64,000 bases of DNA from Cliona cf. orientalis (taxonomy: Eukaryota > Porifera > Demospongiae > Clionaida > Clionaidae), in NCBI GenBank assembly GCA_963930775.1, contig OZ005690.1:5750225-5814224 (forward strand), written 5' to 3'. Made by a program: the position numbers and the translations under genes. The notes beneath the pieces are model-generated. The model worked only from the letters and a program-made list of their open reading frames with translations, searched no databases and was not told the DNA's origin. Of this stretch, positions 44,403-55,100 are shown piece by piece (position 1 is the first letter of the stretch; the number at the start of each line of letters is the position of its first letter).

Positions 44403-46458
44403 ATGGCTGAATCAAAATTTAATAGCGCAGTTGACATGAATAATCTCTACGACTACCTAGGAAGAGGCGTGGATGCCAGAACACCACCCGAAACTTGGTT
44501 GGAATCACTGGATCAGTACAGCCGTGAAAAAGTTCGAAATGTACATCCGAAAGAAGAAAACATCTCTGTGAAGCCAGTTGCACTGTACAGATCTCAATCC
44601 AGATACAAGATGAAGAAGAGCACAACAAATGCAGAGGGAAACTTCAGTGTTATACCACACTCGACCGTGCATCTAGGAGGAAAGTTGATGGCTGAGCATG
44701 ACACCAGCAAAATGTGGACGAGCCATAAAATTCGCCACATAACGAAATGGTAGTAATGTACGACGACGCAAGCAAAGATCCAGGAACAATCACGAGGAAC
44801 AATACCCACTATACCAAGTATGAATGTGAACTAAGTCAGTTCATTTTGGATCATATCGGTGAGTTGCAGAGAGAAGCAAAGAATGAATCTGCTGCAGATG
44901 AAGAGATGAACCTCTGAAAAGAGATAGCAGATCTTGAGGGAGAGAATGTTGTAGCTAAGCTTGATGTTTATCTCGGAGATATAAGGCGAAGGAATAAGAG
45001 TGAATCAACCCAGCAGTTATGGCAAATTGTAGCTGATGCTTGCTGTGCATTCATGGAGGAAAGACAATATGTGCACACTATAGTATTGGGAGCTTCATCA
45101 CAACAATTGTCTAATGTAGCTCAATCAAGCACTGATGTATCGGGTGAAGTTACGGAAAAGGAGGAGGCTATGCAGGTGTTGGAGCAAGAGGAAATTTCCA
45201 TAAGATAATGAAACAAAATAGCATCATGAAAGACACAAGAGGAACAGTTGATTCTACTGAAGTCGTGACGAAGGAAGAAGTTATTGATGTTGCTGTGAAT
45301 CCAGTGAGTTCCCTTATCAACAGAAAGTCACGAGAGTTAAAGTTGCTGATGGAAGGACTGCTATGCTCCTATAATCAACATGGAAAAGGTGAGACAATAC
45401 AAATAAAAGTTGCAGCGCATAGGGAGAGGTTTGGGGGGGGGGGGGGGGGGGGAGTGGTGGGGGTCACCCCAGGTGGGCATCAGAATACTTGACATTCAGA
45501 AACATTAAAGTTTTATAGTCAGACAACCAGGGATATCTTATCCTTCTTATTTTATCAGTCTAGGTGATTCACTAGGACCATTCCTTATTTGCTGTGGATC
45601 TGGATCTGGGCAAAAATTGTAGCTACTGGCAAGTAGATAACGACGAGATTGTAGGCACAACTGAAATAACCAAAGCATCTCAATTCCACGTACGCACCAA
45701 GGAAAGGAGCAAACAGTTCCATATTGTGCACCGAGAGAGCAAGAAAATTGTAACAGTCCAACGAAAGTCTATTTTTGATCGCAAGACTAAACCGCTGAAA
45801 ATGATATCGATTCCCACTCCACGAGACATGTGTCTAAAATTACATTGCAATGGCACCAATAAATCAGTTGCTGTCCCTCAAACAGCTATAGATTGGGAGG
45901 AAAAATCACCATTTTTAATCAAGTTCTCTAAGGTTCATTTTTCACAATATATTGCTGCTATTGAATGTTATGATGACAATACTGCAGTGAAAGATGATGC
46001 AGATTCGAAAAAGTTGGATAAAGAGACAGAAAAGGGAAACCCACAACCTAAATACATGCAAGTTTGTAAGCAGCGTGGCTACTAAGTGTGATGGTAGTGA
46101 TCTCAAGCTAATGCCACTACATTTTAAACCGGCAGTATCATTGACAAGTAAACTATCACCACCTGTGATACTTCAAGGCGGGGTTAGGCATCACTTCCCA
46201 CTCCTTCCTCAATCAAAGAGTTTTGATGATTCCAACTTGTCCACTGATGGTGGTGAAAGTAATAGTTCCAGTGTGTCTTCTCAGCTTGAAGGAAAATCCA
46301 CAACCAATACTGAAAGCGACAACAGTTCATCACCTCAAAATGTATCTCGCATTGAATGTGACTGCAGCTCGCCCACGCCAACGGATCCTAATGAAATAGC
46401 ATTTTCTGAACTTGTTGGTGATGAGTATGACTTTCCTCCGGATATAAATTTTTGTTAG
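44403..46458 (+). pseudogene. Unrecognised family, copy 1 (multiply disabled)
   Basis: Aligned by eye with 55101-57448. Lesions include a one-base loss near 44749, an in-frame TGA near 44916, a shift near 45155, a four-base AGCT insertion at 45621, and a shift near 46060. The N-terminus is MAESKFNSAVDMNNLYDYLG, which copy 2 lost to an insertion. The ending is a Ser/Thr-rich tail finishing EYDFPPDINFC. The intron near 45390-45560 contains a G-tract of about 20. No known domain is recognised. The TATA box is present, so it could still be transcribed. Confidence 0.7.
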
Positions 46459-49436
46459 AAGAAACTTCATAACAGCTTTAGTTAATTACATTAGTTCCTA
46501 GTGGTATACTCATTCAGCAATAATAACTATAGCAAGCTACACATTTTTATGACAGTTCACTCCCACTATATAATATTTTGCAATTATTAATTTTTGGTAT
46601 TCAGTAATAAATTATCTGCAGCCATATCTATGGTTTGGTAACTTCTTAAAAGTGTTTTGTCATTCATATGACAAGAAATATATGATATTGTACATTCCAG
46701 CTGTAGTCACTCTGCCTCACATGGAGAGCACAGTATATATTTTGAAGGAAAGCCTGAACTACTACTACTAATTATTATTATGATGGTCATGCATAGACAA
46801 GCAAACTATATACAGTCCTCATTGATGATGAAAATACAGGCCAATACGATTACTTTTCTTAGTCGTTTGGTAGATTAAGTATAACTGCCATACAAGATAG
46901 TGTACGTACCTAGTAAAATTCAAATCGGACAGTGGTTTGTAACTAATTCATGATAGTAACAGCTGCTGGCTGGATTGCATTAGTGCTATGGACTATTTTT
47001 AACCCTCGCAGTCCGTGTGGTAAGGGTCGTCTGAGAGAAAGTACGCATCTGAGGATTACCAGGCATCAAGGAAGAGTGGTCACGTAAGTCCTGCCCATGC
47101 AGTGGTAGCTATAGTAGTGTGCAGCTGTGGTTGCCATTCTGTGCCTTGCTGGTCAGTTGTCAATGCAGTGACAGTGTAAACAGGCAGTGGCTCTCAAGTC
47201 ACAGAGGCTTTCAGTTAATATGGTGACATAGGCAGGTGCCTTTCCCCTACGCCTATATCATGCACTGATTCTGGAGTACCTCAGGTGCAGGGTATGTATC
47301 TAGTTCAATGGCTTATGCTCTTGATATTGAGCAGGCATACATACTGAGATAATATGCTATAGATCTATATTATACATGTGCATGAGTCATGCATGCGTGT
47401 AGCGGTGAGGGTTCTGCACTCCTGTGCATATCATTCATCAGCCTATGGATTTGAATTTGCCAGGTGCCACTTATACATGCCTTCTCCCCCTTTGGGGTCT
47501 GTAAGCTGTTGGTACTACATACAATTAAACCACATCATTGCCCAGGGCAGAGTAGCTACTGTCTTAATCCATCAGTGTTTAAGTTAGCTAGACATTTCAC
47601 AAACCTTAGAAGATGAATTGGTACATCACATGCATGGGTGCAACATCTTAGCCTGCATGTGATAGCTATCTTAGTAATAATAATACTATATCAAAATTGA
47701 GCTATCAAAGTCCAAAAGAAAGATAATTTGACCAGAAGTAGCTACATCAAAATTTATACTCTCTTTCTATGCATTGGAGCACTGCATAATTATACAAGAT
47801 TTCACATACTAGTCTAATTATTTATGAAAACGAGCTACTAACAGCCATGATACTGTCATGATCATGAGCTCTTCAATTGCAAATATCCAAGACATCCGTA
47901 TGCAAATTTAAAGCTATCAGTGGTAATAATCAAAATTAATGATTGTTCTTTTGGCTTCACTTAATGATCAGCAATTAGAAAATATAACTTTTGTGTATAC
48001 ATTCCTATGTAGCTATAGGTTACTGCTTGTGAAACATGTAACTATAATAATATTATACAGATTGAATTTTGGTGCTCTAGCTATAATAATAACTTTAATA
48101 TTCAGAGTACAATCTCAACCATTTAATGTCAGGCTATGTGCTTAGTGTCACAATTATTAATTGATCATACGCAAATAGTCATTTTACACTATAATTATAA
48201 GCTAACTAGACCTTGAATGATACACTTTTCCAACATGGTCAACTAATTTGGCACATGTGCACGTCCATTTGGCTGCTGTTCTAGCTAGCACTCCACTGCT
48301 TGAGAATTCCAGAACCCAGCTTCATACAAGGATTGTTAGCTTAGAGGTCTGTTCAAATACCTGGTACACGTTTCTGTGACACATGTGCAATGGCATGCAC
48401 ATATTAAATAAATTAGACACTGAGGACGAGGAATATACAGTATTTAGCATCCCAATGGCCCCGAGCTGTGACACCTCAGCGTAGCGAGGGTGTTACTAAG
48501 GGGAAATTGGCCAAGATGAGTTAGCTAAGTTTACAACTGTTGCTATATATAGTATTACAGGTATTTGCCTTGGAGCTCTCATAATAGCTACCATGGATCC
48601 TATTGGCCAAAATTTACAAGTAGCTAACTAGCTAAGTACAATTTACAAGTAACTAAGTAAAATCTACAAGTAACTAAGCTACTTAGTTATCTCCTATTCA
48701 CCAATCAAATTACAGGAAAGTAGCAGTAAAATTCTAAGTATAATATGTAACTTACAAAGTGTAACACTAGTTCTTTAGAAACAAATATAGCTACAGTGTG
48801 TGCACTTTCTGTATTAATTATTTTGACAGAAATAATTAGATTCCACTTCCGTATTAAAGCTTTAACGCACTTTTCATGCATACGTCTGGCAATGAGCATT
48901 AAGCGCTCAATACTTCAGAAATGGCTGAAACTTTCTCTTTGGGTTAGCTACGCCTATAGGTGCAAAAAATCTTAAGATAGGAGGAGTGCATCATGCATGG
49001 AGCAAATTGAAAGAATCTATACTATTATATAGCTTCCATAATCCTAGTTGTATGGTGGCCTGAAGATGGTGAAAGTCACAGTATGGGTTATCTGTTTTAT
49101 CAGCATGTTATCACTAGATACATAACAAGGAAAGCTTCGTCTTTTATTTAGTTCCATTTCCTACTAGCTTCTGTTGGATCAGAAACCCAATGTTTATCAC
49201 GGTATAGTTATGGTACCTACACTGCTGCAGGCTAATATCTGGTTTTTTTTTTCTTTTGTAGTTGACAGTGAATATTAATTTTGCAGCAGAATAGGACATT
49301 ACGAGCTAAATGAATCACTGCAAAGCAATATTGTAACAGACCTACTTCATTAAAATTAATTTTAACCTGAATTCAGGAAGCTCATATTCGTTAATATAAG
49401 AACAACCTAGTAGCCTGCGGAGATGTTAAATCGAAA
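46459..49436. other. Intergenic part of the segmental duplication
   Basis: No gene recognised. The sequence aligns in pieces with 57449-60990, with the DIRS fragment of copy 2 absent (junction near 48850-48905). Confidence 0.5.
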
Positions 49437-52400
49437 ATGATATTCTGTTTTCTCACTCACTTGCTAGTAGTGTCGAGTCATATTCTGACGCTGACAGCCG
49501 CACACGGGGTGGTCTACTATGTCAAACCAACTGAGCCCTGTGCTCACAAGAGCAGCAGCTGTCCATCCAATGAGACCTGTCACACAATGGACCACTATGC
49601 CAGCAACAGTAGCCACTACTTCTCACCAGACCACATCAATGTCACACTCTACTTCATGTGTGGAGTCCACAATTGCACTCAGAACCTGCACATTACTGAT
49701 CTCGAGAGATTTACTATGGTGAGCGCCTCAGGAGAAAATGATGCAACGATATACATGCCAATACCAAGGAATGTCCCAAATGATCCAGAAAACATTGGAA
49801 ATCGCACATACACATTTACTAATGTCATAACTTTAAGAATTGAATATGTTACAATTTTCTTTATCTCACTCAATTTTATTGGAAAGAATTCCACATTTGA
49901 AGCAGAACATGTGGACTTTTATGGATATTCAGGGTTCTCATCATCACTGGTATCGGTCATCAACATAACCAATTCTCAAGCTATTTTAGAAAACTGCATA
50001 TTTCAACGTAACTCTTTTGTTAGAATTCAATCAAATGCTGTATTTCATATCAGCAACTGTGCATTCTCTTCATACAGTCATGCTCTGCACTCAGCCATTT
50101 TTGTCGACAATAGCACATTGAAACTAATGGGAACTGTGACTTTCTTCAACAACACTGTTGGCAATGATCAATATTATTCGTGTGGTGGAGCAATTTCAAT
50201 TAATCCTGGTGATATATGTGAAGGAGCGTCCAGATCAATTTTCAGCATTACCAAAGCATATGTAATTTTTAATAGTAATAGTGCAAGCAGCTGTGGTGGA
50301 GGATTTTACCTGAGATGTACGCTTATTACTGCATTTGACAACGTGACCATGATCTTTATTAGCAATGCCGTTAAGAGTAAGTATAATAACTATGGATCTG
50401 GAGGTGGAGCTATGTACCTGATAAAGAGTGATTTCATTGTTAACAATTCTGTCGTACGATTCCTTAATAACTCAGCTAAAGGTGTAGCTCATGGTGGAGC
50501 TATTTATCAAACACTAAGCATTATATACAATAGTGAGCACAGTGCTATTAGTTTTGTTAATAATTCAGCTTCGTCTCTTGGTGGTGCAATCTATCATCGT
50601 GATGGAGATGTTATATCAGTTGATAAATATTCCAGAATGCTGTTCTACAACAACTCTGCTAGTCAAGGAGGTGCACTCTATTTACAGCTCTCAGGGTTTA
50701 TACACGTTGGCAGCAATTCACATGTTGAATTTAGTCATAATACTGCTAAGAAATTTGGTGGAGCAGTCTATGCTTATGATCAGACCTGCCTATTTAGATT
50801 CGAAAGCTTATCTAACACGGTGCTATTTAATGAGAATGTAGCCAAAGAAGGAGTAGGTATACATGTCTATGGAGCTAGCATGAAAAATTTGGGATGTGCT
50901 AAATCTCACTGTGGAGAAGGTATTGTCCGTTATGTACCAAGCTTAAATAGCAGTCTCTCACCAGTATCATCCAATCCAAAGAGAGTGTGTCTATGTGACC
51001 TCAATGGAAAACCACAGTGTGCTAATATTTCAAGCATGTTTGTGAATTGGTTTAGAGTATATCGTGGAGAATTATTCAACATTTCTGTGGTTGTAGTTGG
51101 TTATGACTTTGGAGTTACAGTTGGAACAATAGATGCGGGTATTTTGCCATCACAGAAACGAAGTAAATCAGCACTGCATCCTGATCAATATCATCAATTC
51201 CTCGGAAGCAGTGGACGTGTACAGTGTTCCAATATTAGCTACAGTCTTTATTCAAGTAGTGCAGGGGAATCCTTGCATGAAGCATTATCTCTACACACCG
51301 CAAGTGTAGATATCGCGTATTCCTTTGGTAAGCGAAAGGTCAAGGGAATGATTCAGCAGTATGAACTTACCCACCAGGGATGTATTAATTTTGATCTTCT
51401 CACAGCACCAGTGCTTGTTAACATTACTCTGCTCGCTGGCTGTCCACCAGGATTTACTCTCATTCTCGTAGATCAATTGTATGGCTGCAACTGTTATCCT
51501 GTCCTGCAAAACAACCATTTTGAATGTTTCATTATCGACAATGAAGGCTATCTCAAATGGAATAGTACTGTGTGGGTAAATGCAACTTTTAGTAAATATA
51601 ATGTAAGTGAGAGTGATGGAATATTATTTGCTCGTTATTGCCCTCTGGACTACTGTAAGTCAGGTGAAAAAATTGTTAACCTTAACAGAGATCTTAATGC
51701 TCAGTGTGCCAATAATCATGCTGGTATTTTGTGTGGTGGATGTAAAACCAACTACAGCCTTGCAATTGGATCTTCTCGGTGCATCAGGTGCTCCAATGAT
51801 AGCTCTCTTTTATTGTTTATGTTCTTTATAGTTGCTGGTTTTCTGCTTGTGATTTTTATCCTTGCACTAAATCTAACAGTTACAGAAGGATTTATTAATG
51901 GCATCATACTTTATGCAAATGCCTTATGGACTTTTAAAAACGTTTTGTTTCCTTTCAAACAAACCTTGACAGTGAATATATTTTACACTTTTATTGCCTG
52001 GCTCAATTTAGATTTTGGAATAGAGACTTGTCTTGTAGTTGGTCTGACTGCCATTTGGAAAACATGGCTTCAGTTTCTATTCCCTCTCTACATCTGGCTC
52101 ATTGCTGGAGTCATCATCATTGCATGTCGCCATTCCTCTCACTTGACTAACCTCATTGGTGACAGAGCAGTTCCTCTCCTAGCTACACTCTTTCTCTTGT
52201 CATATACAAAACTCATTCGCACTGCAACAGCAATATTTGAGTTTGAAGTTTTAACACATTATCCCAATCAAACTAGTAAAAGCATTGTTTGGTATCTTGA
52301 CGGAAGTCTACAATACTGTAAACATCCACACATCTATCTCTTTCTTGCTGGTCTAGCTTCTTTGATCTTCTGTCTCACAGTCACTCTCTTCCTCCTCCTG

Positions 52401-52913
52401 ATACAGTGCTGGAGGAGAGTCTCTCACCTAAGGCTGTTGAGGTGGATAAACAAATTTACTCCTTTCTATGATGCCTACTTTGCTCCCCTCAAAGACAAAC
52501 ACCATTACTGGTTTGGAACACTACTCGTGGTAAGAATTACACATTTGATATTTTTCACAGTAACATCATCCACCACTCCACTCATTGGATTACTCCTTTT
52601 ACAGTTCTCGTTGGTACTACTTTTCTTCTATTTGTCGATTCAAAATGTTTATAAATCCAAGTTGGTGCGCATTCTAGAGGGTACCGCTCTTTTAAATTTA
52701 ATAATTTTGGTTGGTTGTACTATATACACAAGAAGTGAAAAGGCTTTATTTGTGGAGGTTTCGATAGCATTTTTCTTGATGCAGTTTACTGTTATCATTA
52801 TCACAAGTTTCAGTAGAATTATCTGCAAAAGGAATCACAAGTGTTTAAGTACAAAATTTAATGGTTATCAAGTGATCAATCAAGAGATTGATTCAGGTTT
52901 CATGAAAGAGTAG
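49437..52913 (+). CDS. Beta-helix 'GGAIY' repeat protein with C-terminal multi-pass membrane region
   Basis: An intronless 1,158-residue ORF. Residues 1-22 form a signal peptide (MIFCFLTHLLVVSSHILTLT). Residues about 90-490 hold repeats with NNSA..GGAIY, GGALY and GGAVY, typical of PMP-like right-handed beta-helices, with many N-glycosylation sites. A domain follows with GELFNISVVVVGYDFGVTVG, then Cys-rich segments (CPPGF; CPLDYC; CANNHAGILCGGCKTNYS). From about residue 795 there are roughly eight hydrophobic helices (LLLFMFFIVAGFLLVIFIL, FLAGLASLIFCLTVTLFLLL, LIGLLLLQFSLVLLFFYLSI and others) and a short cytosolic end. This is a large surface receptor or channel-like protein of a family expanded in sponges; the ligand is unknown. 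The copy is intact, with no premature stop. Confidence 0.88.
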   Translation: MIFCFLTHLLVVSSHILTLTAAHGVVYYVKPTEPCAHKSSSCPSNETCHTMDHYASNSSHYFSPDHINVTLYFMCGVHNCTQNLHITDLERFTMVSASGENDATIYMPIPRNVPNDPENIGNRTYTFTNVITLRIEYVTIFFISLNFIGKNSTFEAEHVDFYGYSGFSSSLVSVINITNSQAILENCIFQRNSFVRIQSNAVFHISNCAFSSYSHALHSAIFVDNSTLKLMGTVTFFNNTVGNDQYYSCGGAISINPGDICEGASRSIFSITKAYVIFNSNSASSCGGGFYLRCTLITAFDNVTMIFISNAVKSKYNNYGSGGGAMYLIKSDFIVNNSVVRFLNNSAKGVAHGGAIYQTLSIIYNSEHSAISFVNNSASSLGGAIYHRDGDVISVDKYSRMLFYNNSASQGGALYLQLSGFIHVGSNSHVEFSHNTAKKFGGAVYAYDQTCLFRFESLSNTVLFNENVAKEGVGIHVYGASMKNLGCAKSHCGEGIVRYVPSLNSSLSPVSSNPKRVCLCDLNGKPQCANISSMFVNWFRVYRGELFNISVVVVGYDFGVTVGTIDAGILPSQKRSKSALHPDQYHQFLGSSGRVQCSNISYSLYSSSAGESLHEALSLHTASVDIAYSFGKRKVKGMIQQYELTHQGCINFDLLTAPVLVNITLLAGCPPGFTLILVDQLYGCNCYPVLQNNHFECFIIDNEGYLKWNSTVWVNATFSKYNVSESDGILFARYCPLDYCKSGEKIVNLNRDLNAQCANNHAGILCGGCKTNYSLAIGSSRCIRCSNDSSLLLFMFFIVAGFLLVIFILALNLTVTEGFINGIILYANALWTFKNVLFPFKQTLTVNIFYTFIAWLNLDFGIETCLVVGLTAIWKTWLQFLFPLYIWLIAGVIIIACRHSSHLTNLIGDRAVPLLATLFLLSYTKLIRTATAIFEFEVLTHYPNQTSKSIVWYLDGSLQYCKHPHIYLFLAGLASLIFCLTVTLFLLLIQCWRRVSHLRLLRWINKFTPFYDAYFAPLKDKHHYWFGTLLVVRITHLIFFTVTSSTTPLIGLLLLQFSLVLLFFYLSIQNVYKSKLVRILEGTALLNLIILVGCTIYTRSEKALFVEVSIAFFLMQFTVIIITSFSRIICKRNHKCLSTKFNGYQVINQEIDSGFMKE

Positions 52914-53540
52914 AAGATCCAGAATATTATTTATGAACAAAATTAGAATAATTTGAGGAGCACAGTTAGTACCTCAACAATGTTCTAATATTATTATTAT
53001 CCTGATCATTTTAGCCATTATTGAGCTGTCTTAATATCTGACTGTGATCTACAGCAGCTACTAACATACAGATAATATATGATTATAATTTCTATGCATT
53101 AGCAAGATGTTCTTATTTATATTAATTTTTGCACTCGATTTTACAAAATTAATTGTAGTATATATGTATAAAGGATCATCATATATATAAATACACTATA
53201 AAGAGAATTGTACAGAATTAAGACTTAGTATAGTAATACAGAGGTGTGTATTATTGGACGAGAGCAAAATTTAAATAAGTGGATCAGAACCTAGACATCG
53301 CCATTGGTCTATCAGGATGTGCAATAGTGCAAGCTCAGCAAAATTTATTTGACATCGTCAAAGAGACAAATTTCTACTACTTTGTTTATAGCACTCACAC
53401 TCAGAATTATGAAACTAAACAAGTGGACATGGCATTTATAAGTCTCAGAGTATTCACTTGAGGAAAGCAACATTTATAGTAACTTCATGATAGATGACAT
53501 TGTACTTGATGGACATCACTCATGTATCATTGATATTCTG
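52914..53540. other. 3' flank of the beta-helix gene
   Basis: No clear gene. A 60-codon ORF at 53279 lacks an ATG and recognisable features. Bases around 52985-53040 align with 61020-61080 in copy 2. Confidence 0.4.
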
Positions 53541-53549
53541 TCAGAAGTT

Positions 53550-54490
53550 TTGTAGGAGCAGCAGCTTTGGCCACCTCAGCTCCTGACCATACTGATCAGC
53601 CAGAAATATGGAAAGACACATTGCCAGTCAGCTGGGAGTGTAATCCTGCATTTGGTTTTCTTGAAATTCATCTGTTCTTACCTTCAGTTGTCCCTACATT
53701 CTTATTCATCTCCTTCATGCTTTCATCACTGTGCATAGCAAAGTACTGTCATAATGCAATGATATGGCTAAAAAGGATATGGTTGGTTACTACTATGGCG
53801 GATATAGTTGTGATACCAATCTATCTTGCAGTTTCCATCTTGTGGGCTCAAAAAGTAGCCCGCTTATTTTAGCTGGTCTTGCAATTCACAAGCAGCTAAA
53901 ACACCACTCTATTTTAGCGTTTCATTTCAAGCTGCCATGAGCCTCATCATAATGTATATTATTTTTGTATAAATAGTTTTGTAGGAGAAGAAGCTTTGGC
54001 CACCTCAGCTCCTGACCATACTGATCAGCCGGAGACACATTATCAGTCAGCTGGGACTCAGTATGTAGCTAATCCTGCATTTCATTCCTTTGAAATTTAT
54101 CTGTTCTTACCTTCAATTGTTCCTACAATCTTATTTATCTCCTTCGTGCTTTCATGGCTGTGCATAGCAAGATAATAATATTATTATACTGCCACAGCAA
54201 TAGTAATAAAATGATATGGCTAAAAAGGATATGGCTGGTTCAGGCGCTGATCCAGAAATTTTGCATGGAAGGTGGCTGATGGGGTGGCTACCCATAGTAA
54301 ACCATACTGGTGCAAAGAGGGTGGCTGATTAATAATGGCGGACATCTCCTATACTACGTTGCATAAAAGAACTGGTGAAGGGGGGTGGCTAGCCACCCTA
54401 TCCACCCCCCTCCCCTGGATCAGCCCCTTTGGTTACTATCATGGCAAGTATAATAGCTAGTTATGATACCAATTTGTCTTGCAGTTTCCA
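53550..54490 (+). pseudogene. Tandemly duplicated membrane-protein exon
   Basis: The segment beginning TTTTGTAGGAGCAGCAGCTTT (53546) recurs at 53978. The first copy is open: SAPDHTDQPEIW, then hydrophobic VVPTFLFISFMLSSLCIA and a second helix (ADIVVIPIYLAVSILW), ending at 53872. TTTTGTAG|GAG looks like an acceptor. The second copy has an extra TAATATTATT insertion with stops and a MITE at 54241-54421. No flanking exons could be connected, so the open copy may be an orphan exon of a multi-pass protein. Confidence 0.5.
54241..54429. mobile_element. MITE with CTGATCCAG ends
   Basis: GGCGCTGATCCAG at the left is mirrored by CTGGATCAGCCCC at the right, with TGGTT flanking both sides. The upstream duplicate near 53780 (GGATATGGTTGGTTACTA) is the empty site. 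Edges are uncertain by a few bases. Confidence 0.75.
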
Positions 54491-55100
54491 TGTGCACTCC
54501 ATCATGCAGTGGTGTCGCCATGGGGTGCATGTGGGTTCGAATTCATTTGCACCCAATCCATGCACCTGTCCACCCAACCTATGCATGACATTGTGTAGTT
54601 TGTTGCAATGTCACAGCTAGTGATGTAACATGTCATGTATATATATATCACTACATATGCATATTATATAGACTGTCTATATAGAATAGTACCTATAGCT
54701 ACTAGCTAGTTACGTTGTGCGATTATTGTCAAGCACTATTTCCACCATTTTATGCACTTTATATACAATAATAGCTAGCTATTGATGAAGCCCACCCCCT
54801 GTTTCAGCCTACTGATTTTGAGTAAGATGTGGCCCTTTTTCATGAGGTTACGGTACATTCTAAGGTTCATTTCCGTTGGAGTAGTAATCACATAGCTGAA
54901 GACCGTCTTAACACACTTAACAACCATCAGAAATTGCTGCAATGCAGGAGTAGTAAAGTGAAGCCATAGCAGTTTAAGGAAACAGTGTATAGCTAGTTGA
55001 GATGCTTAAATCTGTCACGGTATTAGCGCACGCGTACCACAGCTATTAAATAAACTGATCGAGTAGTACGAAAGAGAAAACGAGGACGAACTCAAAAGAG

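Larger units (their letters stand above)
43625..53200. repeat. Segmental duplication, copy 1
   Basis: Homologous in direct orientation to about 54720-61180, both in coding (44403-46458 versus 55101-57448) and non-coding sequence (for example GTGCACGTCCATTTGGCTGC at about 48259 and 58627). Copy 1 includes the 49437 gene, which is missing from copy 2. Confidence 0.8.
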
